Part shown: positions 7,454 to 16,149 of the stretch, in pieces
How the letters are laid out: every line of letters starts with the position of its first letter
How positions within the stretch are numbered: the stretch's first letter is position 1
NCBI RefSeq assembly: GCF_017876755.1
Contig: NZ_JAGIOO010000001.1
Location: forward strand, 6,619,786-6,683,785
DNA: 64,000 bases
Origin: Crossiella equi
Lineage (GTDB): Bacteria > Actinomycetota > Actinomycetes > Mycobacteriales > Pseudonocardiaceae
Reading direction: 5' to 3'
The notes under the pieces: model-generated
The model's database searches: none
Told to the model about the DNA's origin: nothing
The model's input: the letters and a program-made list of their open reading frames with translations, nothing else
Made by a program: the position numbers and the translations under genes

Positions 7454-9162
7454 CGGCCAGTCGTTCCTTCCGGGGCGTGCAGCCGGGCCATGGTCGTGCC
7501 CACCGACGCGGGCACGCGCCGCCGGGTGGCCAGGGAGACCACGATCATCACCGCGAAGCCCAGCGGCACCGACCACGCGGCAGGCCAGGACAACAGCGTG
7601 GTGACGACGCCCGCACGCAGCTCACCCGAGATCGTGGCGACCACCGCGAGGAAGGCCAGCCCGCCCCCGGCGAGCAGCCCGGCCACCGCGCCCGCCGCGG
7701 TCAGGCCCCGCCACCAGATGCCGAGCACGAGCAGCGGGCAGAAGGAGGAGGCGGCCACCGCGAAGGCCAGGCCGACCGAGCTCGCCACCGGCAGGTCCGT
7801 GCCCAGCAGCGCCAAGCCGATCGGGACCACGGTGGCCAGTACCGCCGAGATGCGGAACCCGCGCAGCCCCCGGCCCCGGAACACGTCCTGGGACAGCACG
7901 CCCGCCACCGACATGGCCAGCCCGGAGGAGGTGGACAGGAACGCGGCGAACGCGCCCCCGGCGACCAGCGCGCCCAGCAGCTCCCCGGCGAAACCGCCGA
8001 TGAGCCGGTTCGGCAGCACCAGCACCAGCGCGTCGGTGGCCCCGGTCATCAGCAGCTCCGGCGCGTACAGGCGGCCCAGCACGCCGAACACCGTCGGGAA
8101 CAGGTAGAAGACGCCGAGCAGGCCGAGCACCACGAGCGTGGTGCGCCGGGCCGCCCGGCCGGTGGGGTTGGTGTAGAAGCGGACCAGCACGTGCGGTAGG
8201 CCCATGGTGCCCAGGAACGTGGCCACGATCAGCGAGTACGTGACGTAGAGCGGGTAGTCGTCGCGGCCGCCGGAGAGCGGGCTGGCCCACTCGTCGCCGG
8301 TGAGCTGCCGGGCCGCGCGCAGGTGCGGCACCGCCGCGCCCGCCGGGAACACCACGCGGGTGTCACGGCCGTAGCCGTGCTCGCCAGCGGTAAGGACCAG
8401 CTCGCCATCTTGGTGCTGACGCCCGTCGATCTCGCCGGTCACCCGCACCAGCACCGCCTCCTGGTTCACCGCGGTGACCGGGCTCTGGACGGTCACGGTG
8501 GTCTCGTGGGTGAACTGCGCGGGGCGGGCCGCGTCGACCACCGGCGCCCCGTCGCGCTGCCAGACCAGGATGAGCAGGATCGCGGGCACCGCGATGGCGG
8601 TGAGCTTGAGCCAGTAGTGGAAGGCCTGCACGAAGGTGATGCTGCGCATGCCGCCGGAGGCCAGGTTCAGCGTGACCACCACGGCCACCACCGCGCCGCC
8701 CACCCAGACCGGCGCGTTGGTGAGCGTGTTCAACGTCAGGCCCGCGCCCTGCAGCTGCGGCAGCAGGTACAGCCAGCCGATGCCGACCACCAGCAGGCTG
8801 GCCACCCGGCGCACCGCGCGGGACTCCAGGCGGTTCTCCGCGAAGTCCGGCAGCGTGTACGCGCCCGAGCGGCGCAGCGGCGCGGCCACCAGCGCGAGCA
8901 TGATCAGGTACCCGGCGGTGTAGCCGACCGGGAACCACAGCATGTCCGCGCCGAAGCTGAGGATCAGCCCGGCCACGCCGAGGAAGCTGGCCGCGGACAG
9001 GTACTCGCCGCTGATCGCCGAGGCGTTCCACCACGGGCCGACGGTGCGGGAGGCGACGTAGAAGTCGGAGGTGGTGCGCGAGACGCGGAGGCCGTAAGCA
9101 CCGATCAGGATCGTCGCCACTGTCACCACGGCCACCGCGACGAGCCCGGAGACCGCGTTCAC
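7450..9162 (-). CDS. Sodium:solute symporter, cation/acetate type
   Basis: A 570-residue transporter of the solute:sodium symporter family, closest in layout to ActP and corynebacterial MctC, which import acetate, propionate and pyruvate. Marks are the TSDFYVASRTVGPWWNA region near the N-terminus, ISGEYLSAASFLG, and MGLPHVLVRFYTNPTGRAAR. A large extra-membrane insert of about 120 residues (roughly 205-330) interrupts the core, as in actinobacterial members. The start is GTG 9162, with GGGGGAG upstream and a 4-bp overlap with the DUF485 stop. Together with DUF485 and the LytS-like kinase it forms one operon. Confidence 0.9.
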   Translation of the reverse strand: MNAVSGLVAVAVVTVATILIGAYGLRVSRTTSDFYVASRTVGPWWNASAISGEYLSAASFLGVAGLILSFGADMLWFPVGYTAGYLIMLALVAAPLRRSGAYTLPDFAENRLESRAVRRVASLLVVGIGWLYLLPQLQGAGLTLNTLTNAPVWVGGAVVAVVVTLNLASGGMRSITFVQAFHYWLKLTAIAVPAILLILVWQRDGAPVVDAARPAQFTHETTVTVQSPVTAVNQEAVLVRVTGEIDGRQHQDGELVLTAGEHGYGRDTRVVFPAGAAVPHLRAARQLTGDEWASPLSGGRDDYPLYVTYSLIVATFLGTMGLPHVLVRFYTNPTGRAARRTTLVVLGLLGVFYLFPTVFGVLGRLYAPELLMTGATDALVLVLPNRLIGGFAGELLGALVAGGAFAAFLSTSSGLAMSVAGVLSQDVFRGRGLRGFRISAVLATVVPIGLALLGTDLPVASSVGLAFAVAASSFCPLLVLGIWWRGLTAAGAVAGLLAGGGLAFLAVVATISGELRAGVVTTLLSWPAAWSVPLGFAVMIVVSLATRRRVPASVGTTMARLHAPEGTTGR

Positions 9163-9536
9163 CGGTGCTCCCCCGAACCGATGAAGTCCTGGTAGGCGCG
9201 CTCGATGCGTTCCGAGCCGCGCACGTACAGCCAGCCGATGAGCAGCAGCACCGGGTACACCCCGCCGCCGAGCACCAGCCACGGCACGCGCACGCCGAGC
9301 ACCGTCGCCGCGCCCGCCGAGGGCACCAGGTGGAACAGCAGCGGCAGCGCGCCCAGCGGCACACCGACCGCGAAGCAGACCGCCAGCCCGGCGATGAGCT
9401 GGCGGCGGATGAGCGCGCGCAGCGACACCTCGTCGAGGGTGGCCTGGTCGTCGCGGCGGGTGCGGGCGGCCCGGTACGGCCGGGCGGACCGGGTGTGCGG
9501 ACCGGTCACCACCTCCCGCCGGGGTGGCTCGCTCAC
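9159..9536 (-). CDS. DUF485 domain membrane protein
   Basis: A 125-residue protein with two hydrophobic segments (about residues 47-70 and 80-102), preceded by a basic N-terminus and followed by YQDFIGSGEHR. DUF485 proteins (YjcH type) are encoded directly before ActP/MctC-type carboxylate symporters and are thought to be accessory subunits. The start is GTG 9536, and its stop overlaps the symporter GTG by 4 bp. It is the first gene of the three-gene operon, 143 bp downstream of the LytTR regulator gene. Confidence 0.88.
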   Translation of the reverse strand: MSEPPRREVVTGPHTRSARPYRAARTRRDDQATLDEVSLRALIRRQLIAGLAVCFAVGVPLGALPLLFHLVPSAGAATVLGVRVPWLVLGGGVYPVLLLIGWLYVRGSERIERAYQDFIGSGEHR

Positions 9537-9597
9537 ACGTCGTCCTCTCGCCAGAGACTGACCCGGGTGGATGATCTCGTGGTGCCACGACGTCGAG

Positions 9598-9647
9598 CGT
9601 GACCCAGGTCACGGCCGAGTCTAGGGTTCGCGGATATCAAGGCTCAA
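9598..9647 (-). promoter_or_regulatory. Acetate-symporter promoter with CRP/GlxR-type site
   Basis: Minus-strand -35 TTGAGC (9647-9642), 18-bp spacer, -10 TAGACT (9623-9618). Immediately downstream, covering the expected transcription start, is the perfect palindrome CGTGACCCAGGTCACG (9598-9613), which fits the GTGA-N6-TCAC pattern bound by CRP/GlxR-family cAMP receptors. The position suggests repression or roadblock rather than class I/II activation. Confidence 0.55.
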
Positions 9648-9679
9648 CGGGCCGAGGGAGACCGCCGGACCGCGGCCGC

Positions 9680-10489
9680 TCACCGTGGTGGCTGCCGGTC
9701 CGGCCGGGCCTGCCGTACGAGCAGGTCGCGCAGCTCCCGGGCGTGCCTGCGGCTTACCGGCAGCACCGTCTCGCCCACCCGCACGCTCAGCTGCCCGGTG
9801 TCCAGGCGCAGCTCGTCCACGAAGCGCAGCGCCACCAGGTGGCTGCGGTGCACGCGCACGAACCCGGCCGTCCGCCAGCGCTCCTCCAGCTGCCCGAGCG
9901 AGGCGCGGATCAGGTGCGTGTCCTGGCCGGTGTGCAGGCGGGCGTAGTCGCCGCAGGCCTGCGCGTAGTGCACGTCGGCCAGCCGCACGAACCGGGTCAG
10001 CCCGCCCAGCTCGACCGGGATGACCTCGTCCGGCGGCTCCTGGGTCACCGGGTGCGCGCCGTTGGCGGGGGCGGACTGGGCGGCCGGGGCCGAGGGGCCG
10101 GTCCGTTCCGCGCGCACCCGCTCGGCGACCCGGCGCACCGCCTCGGCCAGGCGGGCGGCGCGGATGGGCTTGAGCACGTAGTCCACGGCCTTGAGCTCGA
10201 AGGCCTCGACCGCGAAGTCCTCGTAGGCGGTGACGAACACGACCAGCGGCGGCGTGCTGAACCGGGTGAGCAGCCGGGCCAGCTCCAGGCCGTCCAGTCC
10301 GGGCATGTGGATGTCGAGGAAGACCGCGTCCAGGGTGCCGCCGTCCTTGGCCACCCGGTCGATGTGGCGCAGGGCCTCCATCGCGCCGTCCGCGCCGTCG
10401 GCCTGGCCGACGCGCCCGTCGGCGCGCAGCATGTGCAGCAGCTCCTCCAGCAGCGGAGCCTCGTCGTCGACCGCCAGCACGCGTAGCAC
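9680..10489 (-). CDS. LytTR-family response regulator
   Basis: A 269-residue two-component regulator. The receiver domain (about 1-125) has the acidic pocket DDE (residues 8-10), the phospho-acceptor in VFLDIHMPGLDG, and a conserved Lys in VLKPIR. A Pro/Ala linker is followed by a LytTR DNA-binding domain (about 165-262: VELGGLTRFVRLADVHYAQACG, then GFVRVHRSHLVAL). The start is GTG 10489. It probably pairs with the LytS-like kinase two genes downstream and controls the intervening symporter promoter. It lies 30 bp after the FAD oxidoreductase gene, so those two may be co-transcribed. Confidence 0.9.
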   Translation of the reverse strand: MLRVLAVDDEAPLLEELLHMLRADGRVGQADGADGAMEALRHIDRVAKDGGTLDAVFLDIHMPGLDGLELARLLTRFSTPPLVVFVTAYEDFAVEAFELKAVDYVLKPIRAARLAEAVRRVAERVRAERTGPSAPAAQSAPANGAHPVTQEPPDEVIPVELGGLTRFVRLADVHYAQACGDYARLHTGQDTHLIRASLGQLEERWRTAGFVRVHRSHLVALRFVDELRLDTGQLSVRVGETVLPVSRRHARELRDLLVRQARPDRQPPR

Positions 10490-10519
10490 CTTCGGTACTG
10501 TAGCGACCTGATCGAACGG

Positions 10520-11785
10520 TCAGCAGCGGGCGGCCGCCACCGTGCCGCTCCCCGTCCGCGTGCGGGCCGGGGCGAAGTGGCGGCGCACCAGGTCCTGGGC
10601 GTAGCCCAGCACGCATTCCACCAGCTCGAAGGCGCCCAGTGCGCCCAGGTGGTAGGTGCGGCGCTGACCCTGCAACGCCTCGAGCTCGTCCAGCGCGCCC
10701 CCGGCCAGGTCCTCGCTGCCGAAGTGTGGCAGCGTGCGCCAGCGGCGTTGCAGGTGCAGCCGTTCCAGGCGCCCGCCCCAGGAGGCCACGTCGGCGCGCA
10801 GCCGGTCGGCGATCGCCGGGCCGTCCAGGCCGGGACCGCCGTAGGCGTGGCAGGCGAGCACGTCGCTGTCCGGGTGGTGGCGCTGGAAGCCCACGCAGCC
10901 GCCGGTGCCGCCGGGCACCACGGTCTGCGCGCCCTCGGGCAGTCCGCGCACGGTGGCCAGGGTGGTGACCAGGTCGAGGTGGCGCACCCGGGCGGCGAGC
11001 GCGCGCTCGGCCTCGGTGGCGTCCAGCACCGGCAGTACCTCGGGCAGGCCCGTGGCCACCACCAGGTCCTCGACCAGCAGCGGCTCGCCGTCCACGAGCA
11101 GCCGCACGCCGTCCCGCTCCCGGCGCACGCCGTCCACGCGGGCGCCCAGGCGCACGTCCGGCAGCTCCTCCGCGACCCGCCGCCAGAGCGCGCCGAAGCC
11201 CCCGCACACCGCTCGTATACAACCCGCATACTCCTGGTGCACCATCAGCTCGGCGTACTTGACCAGGTACAACGCGGGCAGGTCGAGGTGCAGGTGGCCG
11301 AAGCCTGCCGTGCCCAGCGCCTCGCCGAGCGCGGTCAGCCGGAACTCGGTGAGCCAGCGCCGGGCCGGGGTGGCCAGGGCGCGGGCGGAGTGCGCGAGCC
11401 CCGGTTCGGCGATGCGCGGGAACAGCTCCTCGCGCACGCGGCGGTAGCGGGCCAGGGCCTCGTGGCACATCGGCGCGGGCAGCACCGGCCGGGACTGGCC
11501 GGTGGCCGGGTCGAGCGCCAGGGGCGGGCCGAGCTCGTGCGTGGTCAGGCCGAGCTGCTCCACCAGGGCCTGCACGCGGTGGTGCGCGGGGGAGTAGGTG
11601 TGCGCGGCCAGGTCGTGCTCGTACCCGTCCACTTCCGCCGAGGCGCACTGCCCGCCGACGCTGGTGCGGGCTTCCAGCACCACCACCCGGTGGCCGAGCC
11701 GGTGCAGCTCCCGTGCCGCGGCGAGGCCGCTGGCGCCCGCGCCGAGCACGGCGATCGATCGCGCGTGGACGTCGTCTGACAGCAT
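10520..11785 (-). CDS. FAD-dependent amine-oxidase-like oxidoreductase
   Basis: A 421-residue flavoprotein with an N-terminal dinucleotide fold SIAVLGAGASGLAAARELHRLGHRVVVLEAR (residues about 10-40), followed by SVGGQC, and a second FAD contact region near VEDLVVATGLPEVLPVLDA. The layout is that of the flavin amine oxidase/protoporphyrinogen oxidase superfamily, but the C-terminal signature is weak and the substrate is unknown. The start is ATG 11785 with GAGGAAG ahead of it; an upstream TTG at 11869 is less likely. It is upstream of the LytTR regulator on the same strand. Confidence 0.75.
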   Translation of the reverse strand: MLSDDVHARSIAVLGAGASGLAAARELHRLGHRVVVLEARTSVGGQCASAEVDGYEHDLAAHTYSPAHHRVQALVEQLGLTTHELGPPLALDPATGQSRPVLPAPMCHEALARYRRVREELFPRIAEPGLAHSARALATPARRWLTEFRLTALGEALGTAGFGHLHLDLPALYLVKYAELMVHQEYAGCIRAVCGGFGALWRRVAEELPDVRLGARVDGVRRERDGVRLLVDGEPLLVEDLVVATGLPEVLPVLDATEAERALAARVRHLDLVTTLATVRGLPEGAQTVVPGGTGGCVGFQRHHPDSDVLACHAYGGPGLDGPAIADRLRADVASWGGRLERLHLQRRWRTLPHFGSEDLAGGALDELEALQGQRRTYHLGALGAFELVECVLGYAQDLVRRHFAPARTRTGSGTVAAARC

Positions 11786-12427
11786 CGCTTCCTCAGGGGT
11801 GGCCGGACGCGGTGAACGGGACGAACTCGGCGTAATCGCCTCGCGCCAGCATGGCGGAAAAGAGAGCAACCACTCCAGTGCATCACTCGAACGGGTGACT
11901 TGAAATTCTGATGGCCTGGGGCACGCGACGGCCGTGTCCCGTAATTGCCAACTTCTGTCCGAACGTTGCCGCAGGTGGAGAAGGTTTCGTAGGGTTCGGA
12001 TCAGTGTGGTGATCGGATTCCGTCAGTTGTCGCCGCGTGTGCCGGTAAACGGTCAAACCGACCGCTCAGCGGCAATTCCCGGCCATTCGTCGTTGCTTTC
12101 CGTCATAACCGCGCCGCTGCCCGGAAGATGGTGGGGCGTTCGCTATCGTCCTGAATCCGCTCCCCGCTCCTCCGGCGCCACCGGGTCTCCCATCGTCCCG
12201 GCGCGCTGCCGAGGTCCCGTCTCCCGTGCGGGAGGGGCGAGCGGTTCCAGGCCGTCGCCCGCCCTCCCATTGACAGTGCCGGGGGGCGGGCGGCGGCGCA
12301 CTCTGGGCGGAGGGGGGAACACCGAGGTGTGGACCGCGTTTTTCACTCCGGCCGCACGCCGCACACTCCGAGACGCCGCACGTGGCAGGATCGGCGTGTC
12401 CGGACCGCTGCGGGGAGGAGGCCGATC
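11786..12427. other. Intergenic region, 642 bp
   Basis: Separates two divergent genes. Apart from the GGAAC/CGTT promoter-like element listed separately, and TTGACA at 12270-12275 without a matching -10, I see no gene or RNA here. The part at 11890-12120 is less GC-rich than its surroundings, as promoter regions often are. Open frames across it have no ribosome binding sites or recognisable protein character. Confidence 0.6.
12316..12340 (+). promoter_or_regulatory. ECF-sigma-like promoter for the GGDEF gene
   Basis: GGAAC (12316-12320) and CGTT (12337-12340) are separated by 16 bases, the arrangement of ECF sigma factor (SigE/SigR-like) promoters. The start codon lies 87 bases downstream. 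The match is short and could be chance in GC-rich DNA. Confidence 0.35.
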
Positions 12428-13927
12428 GTGTCGATGGACGCGGCAGCCGTATCCGACGCGGCCGCCCCGGACCGCATGCGCGAGCTCATCCGCGAGGGTG
12501 CGCTCAGCGAGGCGATCGCGCTCGCGGACGCCGTCATCGCCCGTGCGTCCGAACCCGCGGTGGTGGGGCGGTCGCTGCTCATGAAGCTGGGCTGCCTGAT
12601 GATGGACGGCCATCGGCTGGAAGCCGTCTCCGTCGCCGACCAGGCCTTCGACGTGGTGCTGGCCAGCGGCGACCCCGCGTTGCAGGGCGAGCTGTACGCG
12701 CTGGCCGCCTACGTCGCCTTCAGCGAGGGCTCGGTCGACCGCTGCGTGCGACACCTGGTGCGCGGCTCGCGCACGATGGAGCTGGTCACCCGGGCCGACC
12801 AGATCGCCGCGGACGCCTGGGCCGACCTGGCCATCACCTACTCCATCGCCGGGTTCCACAACCAGGCGATGCTGGCCTCGGTGCGCGCCCGCAACACCGC
12901 GGCCGCCGCCGGGCTGCCGCCGGAGGAGTACCTGACGCCGGAGATCCCGCTGCGTTGCGCGGTCTCCCTGGACCACCGGGGCGACGAGGACGCCGCGCGG
13001 GACATGCTGCGCGCCGCCGTGGCCATGGCCCAGCAGTGCCCGCCCGGCCGGGAGCTGCGGCCCGCCGACCACCCGTTCTACCGCTACGCCGCCGCGCGCC
13101 TGGCCGCGCTGGGCGAGCCGGTCGAGCTGTGCCTGCCCGAGGTCAGCCTGGAGGGCCACGAGGCCGCCGACCTGGGCGCGCTGGCCCTGGTGTGCGACGC
13201 GATCGTGGCCGGACGACCGCTGGACGCGCTCGCCCGGCTGGACAGCCTGAGCCTGGTGGCCAACACGCTGGGCGCGGCCGAGCCGTTCCGGCTGCGCGCG
13301 CTGGCCTGCGCCGCCGCCGGGGACCACCGCGCCGCGCACGCCGCCGACCGGCAGGCCTTCCGGCTGGCCGCCGAGCACCCCTCGCGCCTGGTCGACCGGT
13401 TCATCGAGGGTGTGGGCGCGCGGCTGGACCACGAGGACCTGCGCCGCGCGGTCGGCCGCTACGCCGCCGAGGCGCTGACCGACCCGCTCACCGGCCTGCC
13501 CAACCGGCGGCACCTGGAGCAGCGGCTGGCCATGATCGCCGAGCAGCGGGGCACCGCGGCCATCGGCGTGATCGACCTGGACGGGTTCAAGACGGTCAAC
13601 ACGGTGCACGGGCACGTCTCCGGCGACCTGGTGCTGGAGCGGGTCGCGGCCATCCTGTCCCGCACCGTGCGCCGGGGCGACTTCGTGGCCCGGTACGGCG
13701 GGGACGAGTTCGTCGCCCTGCTGCCGGACACCACGGTCGGCGAGGCGATGGAGATCGGGGCCCGGCTGGCCGCGGCGGTGGACGAGGAGGACTGGGAGGC
13801 CCTGGTGGCGGGCACCCCGATCTCGGTCACCATCGGCTGGGCCGACCTGGCGCACCCCGCGGATCTGCCGACCGCGCTCGCCGAGGCCGACCGGGCCATG
13901 CTGGAGCTGAAGGGCGCCCGCCGCTGA
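12428..13927 (+). CDS. Diguanylate cyclase (GGDEF) with TPR-like N-terminus
   Basis: A 499-residue predicted cyclic-di-GMP synthase. The C-terminal domain (about 345-495) carries DPLTGLPNRRHLEQRL and the active site RYGGDEFVALLP, an intact GGDEF. Five residues before it is RRGD, an RxxD product-inhibition site. The N-terminal 340 residues are alpha-helical and Ala/Leu-rich (for example ALSEAIALADAVIARA), like TPR-type sensor modules of actinomycete GGDEF proteins; there is no membrane segment. The start is GTG 12428 after GGGGAGGAGG. An ECF-like promoter motif lies upstream. It may be transcribed with the methyltransferase gene 34 bp downstream. Confidence 0.9.
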   Translation: MSMDAAAVSDAAAPDRMRELIREGALSEAIALADAVIARASEPAVVGRSLLMKLGCLMMDGHRLEAVSVADQAFDVVLASGDPALQGELYALAAYVAFSEGSVDRCVRHLVRGSRTMELVTRADQIAADAWADLAITYSIAGFHNQAMLASVRARNTAAAAGLPPEEYLTPEIPLRCAVSLDHRGDEDAARDMLRAAVAMAQQCPPGRELRPADHPFYRYAAARLAALGEPVELCLPEVSLEGHEAADLGALALVCDAIVAGRPLDALARLDSLSLVANTLGAAEPFRLRALACAAAGDHRAAHAADRQAFRLAAEHPSRLVDRFIEGVGARLDHEDLRRAVGRYAAEALTDPLTGLPNRRHLEQRLAMIAEQRGTAAIGVIDLDGFKTVNTVHGHVSGDLVLERVAAILSRTVRRGDFVARYGGDEFVALLPDTTVGEAMEIGARLAAAVDEEDWEALVAGTPISVTIGWADLAHPADLPTALAEADRAMLELKGARR

Positions 13928-13961
13928 TCCAGGCGCCCACGCGCACGCAGGGGAGCCGTCG

Positions 13962-15215
13962 TTGCCTGGACCACCGCCCGAACCAGCACCCGGACCGCCG
14001 CCGGGACCAGTGCCGAGACCGCCGTCCAGGCCAGCGCCCGGGCGGTCCTCCGCCGCACCGCCGGTACCGCGCAGCCACGCCGAGCACGTCGCCGACATGC
14101 GCGCGCACAGCCAGGCCGGGGAGGCCGTGCTGGCCGCGTTCGCCCAGGTGGACCGGGGTGACTTCGTGCCCGACCGGGTGTGGTGCTCGGTGCGCGGGAA
14201 CCTGCCCGTCGCCCTGGACCGGCGCGTGGACGGCGAGCTGTGGCGGGAGGCGGTGTACGGCGACACCGTCGTGGTCACCCAGTTCGACGACGGGCGCACC
14301 CGGTGGCCGGAGGTCGGCCGGGTCGCCACCAGCAGCGCCTCGCAGCCCCGGCTGGTGGTGGACATGCTGGCGCACCTGGACCTCGCCCCGGGCATGCGGG
14401 TGCTGGAGGTCGGTGCGGGCACCGGGTACAACGCCGCGCTGCTGGCCGCGTTGACCGGGCCGGGCACGGTGACCACGGTCGAGCTGGACCCGGTGCTGGC
14501 CGAGCTCGCCGAGGCGAACCTGAGGCGGGCGGGCGCGGACGTCGAGGTGGTGTGCGGGGACGGTGCGCTCGGGGTGCCCGCACGGGCGCCGTTCGACCGC
14601 GTGGTGGCCACCGTCGCGGTGGTCGGCGACGGGCTGCCGTACGCCTGGGCCGAGCAGACCCGGCCGGGCGGCGTCATCCTCACCCCGTGGGGCACCGCCT
14701 ACGACAACGGCGTGCTGCTGCACCTGGTGGTGCGCCCGGACGGCTCGGCCAGCGGGCCGGTGGTCGGCGGGGTGGCGTTCATGCAGCTGCGCGCCCAGCG
14801 CCTGCCCGTCACCGACTCCGCCGAGCTCGTACACAACTTGTATGCAAGGCGTGCGCGAGGCAGCGAGGTACCGCCCGACGAGGTCGCGCTGGGCGAGGGC
14901 GTGTTCGCCATCGGCGTACGGCTGCCGGACGTGCGCTGCGAGGTCACCTGGACCGGCCGCTACGACCACGAGGTGCTGCTGGCCGACCCGGCCAGCGGGT
15001 CGGGCGCGCTGGCCGAGGTGCGCGACGGCGTGGTCGAGGTCCGCGAGACCGGCCCCCGCGCGCTGTGGGCGGAGGCCGAGGCGGCGCACGCCTGGTGGGT
15101 GGCACGCGGCCGCCCCGGCCTGCACCGCTTCGGCGTCACGCTCACCCGCGAGGGCCACCGGGTGTGGCTGGACACCGAGGCCGAGGTGGTCAGCCCCGGG
15201 CCGCCGCGGCGGTGA
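13962..15215 (+). CDS. Protein-L-isoaspartate methyltransferase-like protein
   Basis: A 417-residue protein of the PCMT family. HAEHVADMRAHSQAGEAVLAAFAQVDRGDFVPD and SSASQPRLVVDMLAHLDLAPGMRVLEVGAGTGYNAALLAAL (SAM motif I) are typical of the actinomycete subgroup found as peptide-maturation or antibiotic-cluster methyltransferases. The catalytic domain ends near residue 260; about 150 further residues (YDHEVLLADPASGSGALAEV and onward) form the extension usual in that subgroup. The first 38 residues are mostly Pro and Ala and look disordered. The TTG start at 13962 follows GGGGAG; an internal ATG at 14098 is possible. True repair activity or a modified-peptide role cannot be separated here. No lanthipeptide genes are adjacent. 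Its 3' end overlaps folD by 26 bp. Confidence 0.75.
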   Translation: MPGPPPEPAPGPPPGPVPRPPSRPAPGRSSAAPPVPRSHAEHVADMRAHSQAGEAVLAAFAQVDRGDFVPDRVWCSVRGNLPVALDRRVDGELWREAVYGDTVVVTQFDDGRTRWPEVGRVATSSASQPRLVVDMLAHLDLAPGMRVLEVGAGTGYNAALLAALTGPGTVTTVELDPVLAELAEANLRRAGADVEVVCGDGALGVPARAPFDRVVATVAVVGDGLPYAWAEQTRPGGVILTPWGTAYDNGVLLHLVVRPDGSASGPVVGGVAFMQLRAQRLPVTDSAELVHNLYARRARGSEVPPDEVALGEGVFAIGVRLPDVRCEVTWTGRYDHEVLLADPASGSGALAEVRDGVVEVRETGPRALWAEAEAAHAWWVARGRPGLHRFGVTLTREGHRVWLDTEAEVVSPGPPRR

Positions 15216-16029
15216 CGGTCTGCTCCAACAGCACCGCGATCGTCATCGGCCCCACCCCGCCCGGCACCGGCGTGATCAGGCCGGCCCGCTGCCGGGCCTC
15301 CTCGAAGGCCACATCGCCGACGTTGCCCGGGTTGTAACCGGCGTCCACCACGACCGCCCCTGACTTGACCCACTCCCCGCGCACCAGTTCGGGCCTGCCC
15401 ACGGCGGCCACCACCACGTCCGCCTCGCGCACCACCTCGGCCAGGCGCTCGGTGCGCGAGTGGCAGACGGTGACCGTGGCGTCCTGGGCGAGCAGCAGCG
15501 CGGCGACCGGCTTGCCCAGGATCGGGCTGCGGCCGATGACCACCGCGCGGCGTCCGGCCAGCTTCACGTCGTACTCGGCGAGCAGCCGCAGGATGCCCGC
15601 CGGGGTGCACGAGGCGAAGCCGGGCAGCCCGAAGGACATCGCGCCGAAGGAGGCGACGGTGACCCCGTCCACGTCCTTGCCGGGCGCGATGGCCTCGAAG
15701 GCCGCGCGCTCGTCCAGGTGCCCGGGCACCGGGTGCTGCAACAGGATGCCGTCCACACCGGGGTCGGCCGACAGCTCGCCGAGCACGTCCAGCAGCCGCT
15801 GCTGCGTGGTGTCGGCGGGCAGGGCCACGTGCCGGGACTCGATCCCGGCCTTGCGGCAGCGGTTCTGCTTCATGCGCACGTACGTGGCCGAGGCCGGTTC
15901 CTCGCCCACCAGCACCGTGGCCAGGCAGGGCCGGCGGCCGGTGGTGCGGAACAGCTCCTCGGCCCGGGCGCTCGCCTCCGCGACGATCCGGGCGGCGGGT
16001 TCGACCCCGCTCAGCAGTGACGCGACCAT
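15190..16029 (-). CDS. folD: Methylenetetrahydrofolate dehydrogenase/cyclohydrolase
   Basis: A 279-residue bifunctional folate enzyme that interconverts 5,10-methylene-, methenyl- and 10-formyl-tetrahydrofolate. The signature ATVLVGEEPASATYVRMKQNRCRKAGI holds the catalytic Lys (in YVRMKQ), LLQHPVPGHLDE and KDVDGVT follow, and the NADP-binding VVIGRSPILGKPVAALLL and PVPGGVGPMTIAVLLEQT end the domain. The start is ATG 16029 with GGAGG at proper distance. A perfect inverted repeat lies 18 bp upstream of the start. The gene follows the conservon on the same strand after a 120-bp gap and overlaps the convergent methyltransferase. Confidence 0.95.
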   Translation of the reverse strand: MVASLLSGVEPAARIVAEASARAEELFRTTGRRPCLATVLVGEEPASATYVRMKQNRCRKAGIESRHVALPADTTQQRLLDVLGELSADPGVDGILLQHPVPGHLDERAAFEAIAPGKDVDGVTVASFGAMSFGLPGFASCTPAGILRLLAEYDVKLAGRRAVVIGRSPILGKPVAALLLAQDATVTVCHSRTERLAEVVREADVVVAAVGRPELVRGEWVKSGAVVVDAGYNPGNVGDVAFEEARQRAGLITPVPGGVGPMTIAVLLEQTVTAAAARG

Positions 16030-16047
16030 CCGCACCTCCAGGCTCGG

Positions 16048-16068
16048 CTCAAGCCCAGTTGGCTTGAG
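16048..16068 (-). promoter_or_regulatory. Inverted repeat before folD
   Basis: CTCAAGCC (16048-16055), five bases, GGCTTGAG (16061-16068): a perfect 8-bp inverted repeat ending 18 bases before the folD ATG. CTCAAG...CTTGAG arms recall MerR-type operators, but it could equally be an RNA hairpin in the leader or the terminator of the conservon. Confidence 0.45.
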
Positions 16069-16149
16069 GTGCCCAGGCGCGCGGCGGGATCGGCGGGCCG
16101 CTCCCCGGTGGTACTCCACCCTCAGCGCCAGTCACGGCCCGCCACCACT

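Noticed and set aside
12143-14695. 850-residue minus-strand open frame
   Set aside because: Antisense to the GGDEF and PCMT-like genes, no domain or ribosome binding site.
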